This document shows, piece by piece, positions 8,110 through 16,071 of a stretch of DNA of 64,000 bases (position 1 is its first letter; every line of letters starts with the position of its first letter). Under the pieces are notes generated by a model. It saw only the letters and a program-made list of their open reading frames with translations. It searched no databases and was not told the origin of the DNA. The translations under genes were made by a program, and so were the position numbers. The stretch is from Duganella sp. 1224 (lineage in GTDB: Bacteria > Pseudomonadota > Gammaproteobacteria > Burkholderiales > Burkholderiaceae_D), in NCBI RefSeq assembly GCF_013408245.1, contig NZ_JACBYS010000008.1, positions 1-64,000 on the forward strand, read 5' to 3'.

Positions 8110-9159
8110 ATGCAACATTTCAGGATTTCTTTCCTCGTCAGCTTGCTCTGCCTTGGCGTGGCGGGCTGGTGGGGCTATGAGCTGGCCGGCTGGGGCGGCG
8201 CGCTGTCGGCCTTTGGTATCGCGCTGATTCTTGCGGCGATGGAAGTGTCGCTGTCGTTCGACAACGCGGTGGTCAACGCCTCCGTGCTGAAGAACTGGGA
8301 CGAGTACTGGCAAAAGCTGTTCCTCGGCGTCGGCATCATCATCGCCGTGTTCGGCATGCGGCTGGTGTTCCCGCTGGTGATCGTGGCGGTGGCCGCCGAC
8401 ATGAACGTGCTGGACGTGTGGACGCTGGCGCTCAACGATCCCAAGACCTATTCGACGCACCTGACCAATCACCACGCCGAGGTGGCGGCCTTTGGCGGCA
8501 TGTTCCTGCTGCTGGTGTTTCTGAACTTCCTGCTGGATGCGGACAAGGAAACCCACTGGCTTGGCAACTTCGAGAAGAAACTTGGCTCGCTGGGCAAGGT
8601 CTCATCCATCTCGGTGATGATCGCGATTGGCGTGCTGCTGGGCTGCATGGGCCTGGTGGCTGAAGGCCAGAAGCTGGTGGTGCTGATTTCCGGCCTGTGG
8701 GGCATCCTGATCTACGTCGGCGTCGACGGCATCAGCAGCCTGCTGGAGAAGGAAGAGGAGGGCGGCGGCAACGTCGGCGACATGGTCAAGCGCGGCGGTA
8801 TCGGCGGCTTCCTGTACCTGGAAGTGCTGGACGCGTCGTTCAGCTTCGACGGCGTGATCGGCGCCTTCGCGATCACCACCGACGTCGTGATCATCATGCT
8901 GGGCCTGGCCATTGGCGCGCTGTTTGTCCGCTCGATGACGATTTACCTGGTGAAGAAAGGCACGCTGGACAAGTTCCTGTACCTGGAGCACGGCGCCCAC
9001 TACGCGATCGGTATCCTGGCCGCGATCATGCTGGCGAGCATGAAGTACCACGTGCCGGAAATCTTCACCGGCCTGATCGGCGTGGCCTTCATCGCCGCCT
9101 CGGTGTGGTCCTCGGTGCGCCATCGCCGCAAGCATGAAGCAGCCGCCGTCACGGCGTAA
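8110..9159 (+). CDS. DUF475 (TerC-like) integral membrane protein
   Basis: A 349-residue polytopic protein of the DUF475 family, related to TerC. Acidic, helix-embedded motifs are visible twice: MEVSLSFDNAVVNASV near residue 50 and EVLDASFSFDGVIGAF near residue 245, resembling the conserved Asp/Asn motifs of TerC proteins that are thought to handle metal ions. The ATG at 8110 follows GAGAG; the longer frame would add residues without a ribosome site. It is the first gene of a unit with two TerD proteins and an AIM24 protein. Tellurite or metal-stress protection, possibly manganese export, is inference from family relationships. Confidence 0.87.
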   Translation: MQHFRISFLVSLLCLGVAGWWGYELAGWGGALSAFGIALILAAMEVSLSFDNAVVNASVLKNWDEYWQKLFLGVGIIIAVFGMRLVFPLVIVAVAADMNVLDVWTLALNDPKTYSTHLTNHHAEVAAFGGMFLLLVFLNFLLDADKETHWLGNFEKKLGSLGKVSSISVMIAIGVLLGCMGLVAEGQKLVVLISGLWGILIYVGVDGISSLLEKEEEGGGNVGDMVKRGGIGGFLYLEVLDASFSFDGVIGAFAITTDVVIIMLGLAIGALFVRSMTIYLVKKGTLDKFLYLEHGAHYAIGILAAIMLASMKYHVPEIFTGLIGVAFIAASVWSSVRHRRKHEAAAVTA

Positions 9160-9172
9160 TGCGTAAAGAACC

Positions 9173-9206
9173 CGGCGGGCCGTTTTATACGGACAACGGC
9201 CCGCCG
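9173..9206 (+). terminator. Hairpin between the DUF475 and TerD genes
   Basis: Twelve-base arms CGGCGGGCCGTT (9173-9184) and AACGGCCCGCCG (9195-9206) pair perfectly around a 10-nt loop. No T-run follows, so it may be an attenuator or an RNA-stabilising stem that sets TerD levels apart from the membrane gene. Confidence 0.4.
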
Positions 9207-9247
9207 CCTGTAGTACCAAGTCCGGTTTTCATTTAAGGAGCATCAAA

Positions 9248-9823
9248 ATGGCAATCAGTCTGCAAAAAGGCGGCAACGTCAACCTGAGCAAGGAGGCCCC
9301 TGGCCTGTCGAAAATCACCGTCGGCCTGGGCTGGGACGTGCGCGCCACCGATGGCAGCGCGTTCGACCTGGACGGCTCGGCCTTCTTGCTGAAGGCGGAC
9401 GGCAAGGTGCGCAATGACAGCGACTTCATCTTCTACAACAACCTGAAGTCGAGCGACCAGTCGGTGGCGCACTCGGGCGATAACCGCACCGGCGCCGGCG
9501 ATGGCGACGACGAAACCGTCACCATCGACCTGACCAAGGTGCCGGCCGATGTCGAGCGCATCGCCATCTGCGTCACCATCCACGAGGGCGACGCCCGCCG
9601 CCAGAACTTCGGCCAGGTGCAGAAGGCTTTCATCCGCACCGTCAACGCCGCCAGCAACACCGAGATCGCCCGCTACGACCTGTCGGAAGACGGTTCGACC
9701 GAGTCGGCCATGATCTTCGGCGAGGTCTACCGCAACGGCGGCGACTGGAAGTTCAAGGCCGTCGGCCAGGGCTTCAAGGGCGGCCTCGGTCCGCTGGCCG
9801 CCTCGTTCGGCGTGGGCGTTTAA
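9248..9823 (+). CDS. TerD family protein (first copy)
   Basis: A 191-residue cytoplasmic TerD-domain protein. It begins with the typical ISLQKGGNVNLSKEAPGLSK, has GLGWD and DLDGSAFLL, and carries the acidic calcium-binding signature NRTGAGDGDDE. TerD proteins bind calcium and act with TerC-type membrane proteins in tellurite and general stress tolerance. A strong AAGGAG site precedes the ATG. It is followed by an AIM24 protein and a second TerD, so the operon resembles a reduced ter unit. The two TerD copies share the acidic motif but differ elsewhere, suggesting different partners. Confidence 0.92.
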   Translation: MAISLQKGGNVNLSKEAPGLSKITVGLGWDVRATDGSAFDLDGSAFLLKADGKVRNDSDFIFYNNLKSSDQSVAHSGDNRTGAGDGDDETVTIDLTKVPADVERIAICVTIHEGDARRQNFGQVQKAFIRTVNAASNTEIARYDLSEDGSTESAMIFGEVYRNGGDWKFKAVGQGFKGGLGPLAASFGVGV

Positions 9824-9847
9824 GTCAACACGGAAAGGACTCTGATC

Positions 9848-10546
9848 ATGCCTGTATTTACCATCACCGGCGACGTCGACCCATTTCTGCATGTGTCGCT
9901 GCGTCAGGGAGAGAAAATCTACTGCGAATCGGGCGCCATGGTGATGATGGAGGCGGCGCTGGACCTGAAGGGCAAGATCAGCGGCGGCATCGGCGCGGCA
10001 CTCATGCGGCGCTTCGCCAACGGCGAGTCCTTCTTCCAGCAGCACATCGAGGCGGTGCGCGGCGACGGCGATTGCCTGCTGTCGCCAACGCTGCCCGGCG
10101 CGATGCAGACGCTGGACGTTGGCAACCAGCAGTACATGCTGAGCGATGGCGCCTTTGTCGCCGCCAGCTCCGGCGTGGAACTGAAGGTGCGCACACAAAG
10201 CCTCGGCAATGCGCTGTTCGCCGGCAGTGGCGGTTTTTTCATCACCGAAACGAGCGGCGTCGGCCAGGCCGTGGTGTCGGGGTTTGGTTCGATCTCGCAG
10301 CTGGAGGTGGAGCCGGGGCGCGACGTCATCATCGACAACTCGCACGTGGTGGCCTGGGATAGCGCGCTGCGCTATGAAATCTCGGTGACCACGGGCGGCA
10401 ATAGCGGCTTTCTCAGCAATCTGGTCAACAGCCAGACCAGCGGCGAAGGCGTGGTGCTGCGCTTCTCGGGCAAGGGCAAGATCCTGATCTGCTCGCGCAA
10501 CAGCGCTTCGCTGCAGGCCTGGCTGATGCGCCAGTCCGCACAGTAA
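9848..10546 (+). CDS. TIGR00266/AIM24 family protein
   Basis: A 232-residue protein with the AIM24 (TIGR00266) beta-rich fold: GEKIYCESGAMVMME near the start, then GGGIGAALMRR-like glycine-rich segments, GGFFITE in the middle and a VVAWDSALRYE region toward the end. No signal peptide or membrane helix is evident. The biochemical role is unknown; proteins of this family often sit beside TerD genes. It is 24 bp after the first TerD and 17 bp before the second, with clear ribosome sites, indicating co-expression in the stress unit. Confidence 0.85.
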   Translation: MPVFTITGDVDPFLHVSLRQGEKIYCESGAMVMMEAALDLKGKISGGIGAALMRRFANGESFFQQHIEAVRGDGDCLLSPTLPGAMQTLDVGNQQYMLSDGAFVAASSGVELKVRTQSLGNALFAGSGGFFITETSGVGQAVVSGFGSISQLEVEPGRDVIIDNSHVVAWDSALRYEISVTTGGNSGFLSNLVNSQTSGEGVVLRFSGKGKILICSRNSASLQAWLMRQSAQ

Positions 10547-10563
10547 TTTCAAGGAGTACGAAT

Positions 10564-11145
10564 ATGTCAGTCAATTTGAGCAAGGGCCAGAAGATCTCTC
10601 TGGAGAAGGAAGCCGGCGGCGCGCTGGGGCGCGTCACCATGGGCCTGGGTTGGGATGCCATCAAGACCAAGGGCTTTCTTGGCTTTGGTTCCAAGACCGA
10701 GGCGGTGGACCTGGATGCGTCGTGCGTGATGTTCGACGAGGGCCATCGTCCGGTGGATGTGATTTTCTTCCGTCAGCTGAAGAGCAAGGACGGTAGCGTG
10801 GTCCACACTGGCGACAACCGCACCGGCGCCGGCGATGGCGACGATGAGCAGATCAACGTCGACCTGAATGCCGTGCCGGCGCACATCAAGAGCCTGGTGT
10901 TCACGGTGAACAGCTTCACCGGCCAGACCTTTGCACAGGTGGAGAATGCGTATTGCCGCTTGCTCGACGCGACCAGCGGCAGGGAAGTGGCGCGCTTTAA
11001 CCTGTCGGTGCAGGGGCCGCATTCGGCGCAGATCATGGCCAAGGTGTATCGCCACAATGGCGAGTGGAAGATGCACGCCATCGGCGAGAACGGCAATGGC
11101 CGCACGTTTGATGACCTGCTGCCGCAGATCGCAACGCACCTCTAA
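10564..11145 (+). CDS. TerD family protein (second copy, TerZ-like)
   Basis: A 193-residue TerD-domain protein with SVNLSKGQKISLEKEAGG, GLGWD and the calcium-binding motif NRTGAGDGDDE. Compared with the first copy it has an insertion after GLGWD (KTKGFLGFGSKTEAVDLDAS), which resembles TerZ-type members. AAGGAG precedes the ATG. It is the last gene of the unit: a strong Rho-independent terminator follows within 30 bp. Cytoplasmic stress or tellurite tolerance together with the DUF475 membrane protein is the likely role. Confidence 0.9.
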   Translation: MSVNLSKGQKISLEKEAGGALGRVTMGLGWDAIKTKGFLGFGSKTEAVDLDASCVMFDEGHRPVDVIFFRQLKSKDGSVVHTGDNRTGAGDGDDEQINVDLNAVPAHIKSLVFTVNSFTGQTFAQVENAYCRLLDATSGREVARFNLSVQGPHSAQIMAKVYRHNGEWKMHAIGENGNGRTFDDLLPQIATHL

Positions 11146-11171
11146 TCATTATCCTCGGCTGTAGTCTTCGG

Positions 11172-11207
11172 CGGAGCACTGTACCGGCAGTGCTCCGTTT
11201 TTTTTTT
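11172..11207 (+). terminator. Rho-independent terminator of the Ter-type operon
   Basis: Ten-base arms CGGAGCACTG (11172-11181) and CAGTGCTCCG (11188-11197) pair perfectly around a 6-nt loop and are followed by ten T residues. This is a textbook intrinsic terminator for the operon that starts at 8110. Confidence 0.93.
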
Positions 11208-11212
11208 GCGGA

Positions 11213-11320
11213 TGGCACCGGCGAAACCCGCACTCCGCTGGTGCCAGGGGCCGGCCCATGGGCCGGCGGGGCGCAGCCCCTGTTCCAGACCCTGGGTCAG
11301 ACCCTTTCGTTTGGGGTGAA
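11213..11320. repeat. Dispersed GGGTCTGACCCC element, degenerate copy A
   Basis: This copy has the shared left flank (GAAACCCGCACTCCGCTG) and right flank (GGGTCAGACCCTTTCG then TTGGGGTG) of the repeat family, but the central palindrome is altered by a GGGGCCGGCCCATGGGCCGG-type stretch. It lies between the Ter-unit terminator and the convergent porin gene. Confidence 0.7.
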
Positions 11321-11337
11321 AGCGAGCGCGCGTTGCT

Positions 11338-12657
11338 CTAGAAAGAATGGCGCAGCCCGACGCTGAACATGGTGGTGCGCGCATCGATATTCTGCCCCGC
11401 GCCGGAGAACAGCGGTACTTCCTGCGTCCCCAGCGGAATCAGAATGGCGCCCGGCCCCCCCGCCAGCGGCAGCGGCGTCGCGCTCGACACCACGGTCTTG
11501 CCGCGCTTGTCCTTGATGCCGCCAAAGCGCGTGTACAGCGCGGTGCGCTTGCTGAAGTTGTAGTCCACGCCCAGCATCAGGCCGCGGTCCTTGCCCTCGG
11601 TGTAGTTGGTGAAGCGGGTATCAAGGAAGATCGCGCTCAGGTCAAACAGGCCGATCGGATGCTTGAGCGTCGCGGTCCAGGTGCGCACCTTGGGATCGGT
11701 GTTGCCGCGCAGCGAGAACTTGGCCTCGTGCCCGCCAATCGCGATCGACGTGCCAACGCCGGGAATGGTGTATTTCACGGCGCCCATGTAGGAGGTGAAT
11801 TTCTCGCCGATGAACAGCGGCACCAGCGTGGTGCCCGACACCACGCCGATCGGCACGTTGTCGAAGTTGTTGCGGTGGTACGAGGCCAGCGCCACCAGCT
11901 CGTCGGTGCGGTAGGCCAGCATGGCGCCGGCCGCCTTGCCGCGGCCGCTCGGGGTTTCGGCGCCGGCCGTCAGGCCGCCGGCGATCTGGCCGGTGCTGGC
12001 GCTGGCCACCGGCGTCGACGAGGTGGCGGTCGAGCGCGCGGCGCTGATGCCGTTGCCGATGCCGGCGTTGGTGGCGTAGGACAGAATCGCCGTGATCGGG
12101 CCTTTTTTCACCGCGTAGCTGACCTGGTTGTCCTGCCAGGTCTGCACGGTGTTGACCACCAGGCCGGCGCCGAAGAAGTCGGTGCTGCCGAGCGCTTCCG
12201 GCGTCACCAGGTAGTAGGCGATCAGCATCGGGCTGGCCTGGCGGCCGATCTTGACCTCGCCGGCCGGCGTGGTCAGGCCCACGTAGGCCTGGCGGCCGAA
12301 CAGGCGGCCGTCGTTGGCGAGGCCGCCGTTGTCGATGGTCAGGCCGCCCTCCAGCACGAACAGGCCGCGGTAGCCGCCGCCCAGGTCTTCCACGCCCTTG
12401 AAGCCGATGTTGCTCTGGCGCGTGTGCGACGGGCTCAGGCGCGTGGTCACGCTGGCCGGCGCGGCCACGCTGTTGGGGACGGGCGTGGTGCCGCTGACGC
12501 CGAACACGGTGCCTTGCACATTGCCCTGGCTCTTGTCGACGCGGTCGACGCCGACGTCGAGCGTGCCGTAAATGGTGACCGAGGATTGCGCGGCGGCGTG
12601 GCCGGTGAACAGGGCGAGCGCGGCCAGGCACGCTGCGGATGCGGCGGTTCTCTTCAT
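11338..12657 (-). CDS. Gram-negative porin
   Basis: A 439-residue outer-membrane porin of the Burkholderiales type: signal peptide ending AAAQ, mature start SSVTIYGTLDVGVDR, repeated antiparallel strands, and a C-terminal VGLRHSF with the terminal phenylalanine recognised by the Bam machinery. The ATG at 12657 begins the signal peptide; the longer frame starts from a TTG in the spacer. It is larger than the second porin at 45442 (368 residues) and has an Ala/Thr/Ser-rich loop near residues 225-255. Substrate cannot be told. It is divergent from the MFS gene. Confidence 0.9.
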   Translation of the reverse strand: MKRTAASAACLAALALFTGHAAAQSSVTIYGTLDVGVDRVDKSQGNVQGTVFGVSGTTPVPNSVAAPASVTTRLSPSHTRQSNIGFKGVEDLGGGYRGLFVLEGGLTIDNGGLANDGRLFGRQAYVGLTTPAGEVKIGRQASPMLIAYYLVTPEALGSTDFFGAGLVVNTVQTWQDNQVSYAVKKGPITAILSYATNAGIGNGISAARSTATSSTPVASASTGQIAGGLTAGAETPSGRGKAAGAMLAYRTDELVALASYHRNNFDNVPIGVVSGTTLVPLFIGEKFTSYMGAVKYTIPGVGTSIAIGGHEAKFSLRGNTDPKVRTWTATLKHPIGLFDLSAIFLDTRFTNYTEGKDRGLMLGVDYNFSKRTALYTRFGGIKDKRGKTVVSSATPLPLAGGPGAILIPLGTQEVPLFSGAGQNIDARTTMFSVGLRHSF

Positions 12658-12860
12658 GTGGTTTGTCTCCGATATTTTTAATGGTGTTCGGTAGCTCGAC
12701 TCTATAGCAGTCCCAACAAAATGGCACGAGTGTTCGGATAATCCGTGGCTGGAATAACACACTTGCAGACACGAAGCGGCGCTAGCGCATTGCAAGCCGC
12801 TGTGCGCCGATCTGTCCGATGCGGCAGAATGGCGGACATTCAATGCGGCAGGGGCGGCTT

Positions 12861-14279
12861 ATGCAAGGCAGTACGCGCTCGCCGGTCGACAGCAGGTGGA
12901 TCGCCTTGCTGGTGGCCGGCGCGTTTTTCATGGAGAACCTGGACGGCACCGTCATCACCACGGCGGTGCCGGACATCGCCCGCACCTTCGGCGTGGCGCC
13001 GCTGGCGTTGAACATCGGCGTCAGCGCCTATCTGCTGACGCTGGGCGTGTTCATCCCCATCAGCGGCTGGGTGGCCGAGCGCTTCGGCGCGCGCCGCGTG
13101 TTTGCGGCGGCGCTGGCCATCTTCACGCTGGCGTCGGTGCTGTGCGGCCTGGCCGACAGCCTGACCGCATTCGTCTGGCTGCGCGTGCTGCAGGGCGCGG
13201 GCGGGGCGATGATGGTGCCGGTCGGCCGCCTCGTCGTGCTCAACAACACGCCGAAGGAGCGGCTGATCTCGGTGATCGCCACGCTGACCTGGCCGGCGCT
13301 GGTGGCGCCGGTGCTGGGCCCGCCGGTGGGCGGCTTCATCACCAGCTACGCCTCGTGGCGCTGGATTTTTTACCTGAACCTGCCGCTGGGCGTGATCGCG
13401 CTGGCGCTGGCGTGGTGGCTGATCCCCGACCAGCGCGCGGCCGTGCGGCGGCCGTTCGACTGGCCCGGCTTCCTGCTCAGCGGCAGCGCCTTGCTGCTGC
13501 TGACCTGGGGCGCGGAAGTGGTCGGCGGCCAGGCGCCGGACTGGCGCGAGGCCGGCATCTGCCTGGCCGCCGGCGCGCTGTTGCTGGCGGCGCTGGGCTG
13601 GCACCTGCGGCGCGCCGCGCATCCGCTGATCGACCTGTCGTCGCTGGCGATTCCCACGTTTTCGATCACCATCCTCGGCGGCTCGCTGTTCCGCATGGCG
13701 ATTGGCGCCGTGCCGTTCCTGCTGCCGCTGATGTTCCAGCTCGGCTTCGGGTTGGACGCCTTCCACGCCGGCCTGCTGGTGATCGCGGTGTTCGCCGGCA
13801 ACCTGATGATGAAGCCGGCCACCACGCCGATCCTGCGCCGCTTCGGCTTCAAGCCGGTAATCCTGGTCAACGGCCTGGCCAACGTGGCCGCGCTGGCCGC
13901 CTGCGCCTTGCTGACGCCATCCACGCCGGTGTGGCTGATCGCCGCCGTGCTGTTCGTTGGCGGCCTGACGCGCTCGATGCAGTTCAGCGCGCTCAACACC
14001 ATCGCCTTCGCCGACGTGCCGCAGCCGCGCATGGCGGCTGCCAATACCTTGTTCAGCACCGCCTTCCAGGTGGCGCTGGGCCTGGGCGTGGCGCTGGGCG
14101 CCACCGGTGTGCGCGCCGGCCACTGGAGCGCGCGCCAGCTCGGCATCGGCGACTGGCCGGCCATCGATTATCGCCTGGCGTTTGTGCTGGTGGCGCTGGT
14201 CAGCCTGCTGGGCCTGGCGGACGCGTTGCGGCTTTCGCCCCACGCCGGCGAGCAAGTTGCAAGGGGCGCCGGACGTTAG
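12861..14279 (+). CDS. MFS transporter, DHA2 (drug:H+ antiporter) type
   Basis: A 472-residue major facilitator protein. The first helix carries LDGTVITTAVPDIARTFG, the DHA2-style motif near the N-terminus, followed by GWVAERFGARRVF (loop 2-3 motif A) and GGAMMVPVGRLVV. About 12-14 helices are expected. Members are usually drug or metabolite exporters driven by the proton gradient. The ATG at 12861 is chosen because AGGGGCGG lies 6 bp upstream; ATGs at 12819 and 12843 lack a site. It is unlikely to be the missing galacturonate importer, which normally belongs to other MFS subfamilies. Confidence 0.87.
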   Translation: MQGSTRSPVDSRWIALLVAGAFFMENLDGTVITTAVPDIARTFGVAPLALNIGVSAYLLTLGVFIPISGWVAERFGARRVFAAALAIFTLASVLCGLADSLTAFVWLRVLQGAGGAMMVPVGRLVVLNNTPKERLISVIATLTWPALVAPVLGPPVGGFITSYASWRWIFYLNLPLGVIALALAWWLIPDQRAAVRRPFDWPGFLLSGSALLLLTWGAEVVGGQAPDWREAGICLAAGALLLAALGWHLRRAAHPLIDLSSLAIPTFSITILGGSLFRMAIGAVPFLLPLMFQLGFGLDAFHAGLLVIAVFAGNLMMKPATTPILRRFGFKPVILVNGLANVAALAACALLTPSTPVWLIAAVLFVGGLTRSMQFSALNTIAFADVPQPRMAAANTLFSTAFQVALGLGVALGATGVRAGHWSARQLGIGDWPAIDYRLAFVLVALVSLLGLADALRLSPHAGEQVARGAGR

Positions 14280-14295
14280 CGCGTATAATGTTTCC

Positions 14296-15111
14296 ATGGA
14301 AAAACTCAAAGACTTCTCGCAGATCGTGGCGCAGGCTGCGCGCGGCGAGCTGGTGTTCCCCACCAGCGTGAACGCGGCGCTGCGCCTGCAGATGGCGCTG
14401 GCCGATCCCGATTGCGAGACGGAGGATGTGATCCGCAAGGTGCTGGCCGAGCCGCAGCTGGCGGCGCGCACCGTGGCGCTGGCCAACGCGGCGGTGTTCA
14501 ACCGCAGTGGCACGCCGGTCACCAGCGTGCGCGCGGCGGTGCAGCGCGTGGGCTACCGCAACCTGTACACGATGGCGGCGGCGATGGTGGTGCGCCAGTT
14601 CGGCGCGCGCATCCGCGACGACGCGCTGCGCGCCCAGGCCGACCAGCTGTGGCGCCACACGGCGCACGTGGCGGCGCTGGCCCACGTCATCGGCCGCAAG
14701 CTGACCGCCACCGATCCCGACACCGCGCTGTTCGCCGGCATCGTGCACGAGGCCGGCGGCTTTTACCTGCTGTCGCGCGCCGACGATATTCCCGGCCTGC
14801 TGGACGACCCGGCCGAGTGGATGGGCGCGGCGCAGGAGATCATCGCGCGCGAGATGATGCGGAAGATGCACATTCCCGAGCCGGTCAGCCAGGCCATCGT
14901 CTCGCTGCGCGGCGCCACGCTGACGCCGCCGCCGCTGGGCCTGCGCGACACGCTGCTGATCGCCAAGCGCCTGGCGCCAGTGCGCTCGCCGCTGGCGGGG
15001 CAGGACAGCCCGTCGTTGCAGGGCTTCGTCGACGACAACGCGCTGCTCGACCAGATCCTGCTGGAATCGGCCGACGAAGCCGCCTCGATGAGCGCGGCGC
15101 TGCTGGTGTAA
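14296..15111 (+). CDS. HDOD domain-containing protein
   Basis: A 271-residue cytoplasmic protein consisting of one HDOD domain. Characteristic pieces are FPTSVNAALRLQMAL, AAVQRVGYRNLYTMAAAMV and LFAGIVHEAGGFYLL, where HEAGG stands in for the HD-type helix. HDOD proteins are non-catalytic relatives of HD hydrolases that act as scaffolds in signalling, including motility and c-di-GMP pathways; no output domain is fused here. The ATG at 14296 is 16 bp after the MFS stop, within a GCGTATAATG sequence that resembles a -10 element, so it may also have its own promoter. Confidence 0.88.
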   Translation: MEKLKDFSQIVAQAARGELVFPTSVNAALRLQMALADPDCETEDVIRKVLAEPQLAARTVALANAAVFNRSGTPVTSVRAAVQRVGYRNLYTMAAAMVVRQFGARIRDDALRAQADQLWRHTAHVAALAHVIGRKLTATDPDTALFAGIVHEAGGFYLLSRADDIPGLLDDPAEWMGAAQEIIAREMMRKMHIPEPVSQAIVSLRGATLTPPPLGLRDTLLIAKRLAPVRSPLAGQDSPSLQGFVDDNALLDQILLESADEAASMSAALLV

Positions 15112-15121
15112 GCCCCCCGAT

Positions 15122-15151
15122 TTGTGGCAAAAATGATGTTGTCGATATAAT
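15122..15151 (+). promoter_or_regulatory. Sigma-70 promoter of the FadR-type regulator
   Basis: TTGTGG (15122-15127) and a consensus TATAAT (15146-15151) are separated by 18 bp. Transcription would begin near 15158, about 45 bp before the regulator start codon. The -10 match is perfect and the spacing acceptable. Confidence 0.6.
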
Positions 15152-15166
15152 CCACGCGCCAATGCG

Positions 15167-15190
15167 TGTATCCTAATCGTCGTCATACAA
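15167..15190. promoter_or_regulatory. Candidate auto-regulatory site (TGTAT / ATACAA)
   Basis: TGTAT at 15167-15171 and ATACAA at 15185-15190 are opposed, and the right half lies within GTCATACAAC, which recurs exactly in the palindrome before kdgD. It is placed just downstream of the predicted start of transcription, where a GntR repressor would block its own gene. Confidence 0.45.
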
Positions 15191-15202
15191 CAAACTATTG
15201 CC

Positions 15203-15934
15203 ATGAATCAGATCGTCTCCGCCGCCGCCCCGAAGAAAAAGCACCGCAACCTCGCCCAGGGCGTGGTGGAGAGCTTCACCAGCAGCATCCAGGCCGGCGC
15301 GCTGAAACCGGGCGAAAAGCTGCCGACCGAGTCGGTCATCATGGAAATGCACGGCGTCAGCCGCACCGTGGTGCGCGAGGCCATCTCGCACCTGCAGGCC
15401 GCCGGCCTGGTGCAGACGCGCCACGGCATCGGCACCTTTGTGCTGGAGCCGCAGCCGGCCAACATCTTTGCCGCCGACACCATTCGCACCATCGGCGACG
15501 TGCTGTCCATCCTGGAGCTGCGCATCAGCCTGGAAACCGAGGCTGCCTGGCTGGCCGCCAGCCGCCGCAGCGACGAGCAGGTGGCGGCCATGGACGCCGC
15601 GCTCAAGCGCATCGTCGCCGCGCCCAATCGTGCGGTGGCGGTGGAGTCGGACAAGGCCTTCCACCTGCTGATCGCGCAGGCCACCGGCAACCGCTATTTC
15701 GTCGACATCCTCAGCGACCTGGGCAACACCATCATCCCGCGCGCGCGGCTGGATTCCGAGCAGCTGGCGCACGATGACCCCAAGGCCTACCAGGACCGCG
15801 TCAACCGCGAACATGACGATATTTATCACGCCATCCTGCGCAAGGATGCCGAGGCGGCGCGCGCGGCCATGCGCACCCACCTCAGCAATAGCCGCGAACG
15901 CCTGCGCCGCGCCCAGCAAGAGGTGAGCGCTTAA
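15203..15934 (+). CDS. FadR/GntR family transcriptional regulator (FCD domain)
   Basis: A 243-residue GntR regulator: winged helix at about 14-80 (GEKLPTESVIMEMHGVSRTVVREAISHL) and a C-terminal all-helical FCD domain (about 95-230) with metal/ligand-type residues in DKAFHLLIAQATGNR and NREHDDIYHAI. It heads the kdgD - semialdehyde dehydrogenase - SMP-30 - GH43 unit and is separated from kdgD by 137 bp holding an 18-bp palindrome. FCD regulators of this kind usually respond to sugar acids, so a uronate or aldarate intermediate is the likely inducer (inference). A different FadR-type regulator at 29445 covers the other half of the locus. Confidence 0.9.
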   Translation: MNQIVSAAAPKKKHRNLAQGVVESFTSSIQAGALKPGEKLPTESVIMEMHGVSRTVVREAISHLQAAGLVQTRHGIGTFVLEPQPANIFAADTIRTIGDVLSILELRISLETEAAWLAASRRSDEQVAAMDAALKRIVAAPNRAVAVESDKAFHLLIAQATGNRYFVDILSDLGNTIIPRARLDSEQLAHDDPKAYQDRVNREHDDIYHAILRKDAEAARAAMRTHLSNSRERLRRAQQEVSA

Positions 15935-15997
15935 GCAACACCCGGCGCCGCGCCGGGCAGCCGGCGCATCAAATTGCTTGCGCCGATCCGCATCTAG

Positions 15998-16015
15998 TTG
16001 TACGATGTCATACAA
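15998..16015. promoter_or_regulatory. Palindromic operator before kdgD
   Basis: TTGTACGATGTCATACAA has opposed TTGTA/TACAA arms around 8 bp. It overlaps a possible -10 (TACGAT, 16001-16006) that has TTGCGC 17 bp upstream (15978-15983). It shares GTCATACAAC with the site before the regulator gene, so both are likely bound by the regulator encoded at 15203. Confidence 0.6.
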
Positions 16016-16071
16016 CGCGACGAGGCAATGTCGTCACCCATCCCCACCAGACGTCAATATTGGAGACTGTA

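Noticed and set aside
8110..11145. Calling the Ter-type unit a proven tellurite resistance operon
   Set aside because: TerA, TerB, a classical TerC and the other ter genes are absent, so only a general stress or metal role can be supported.
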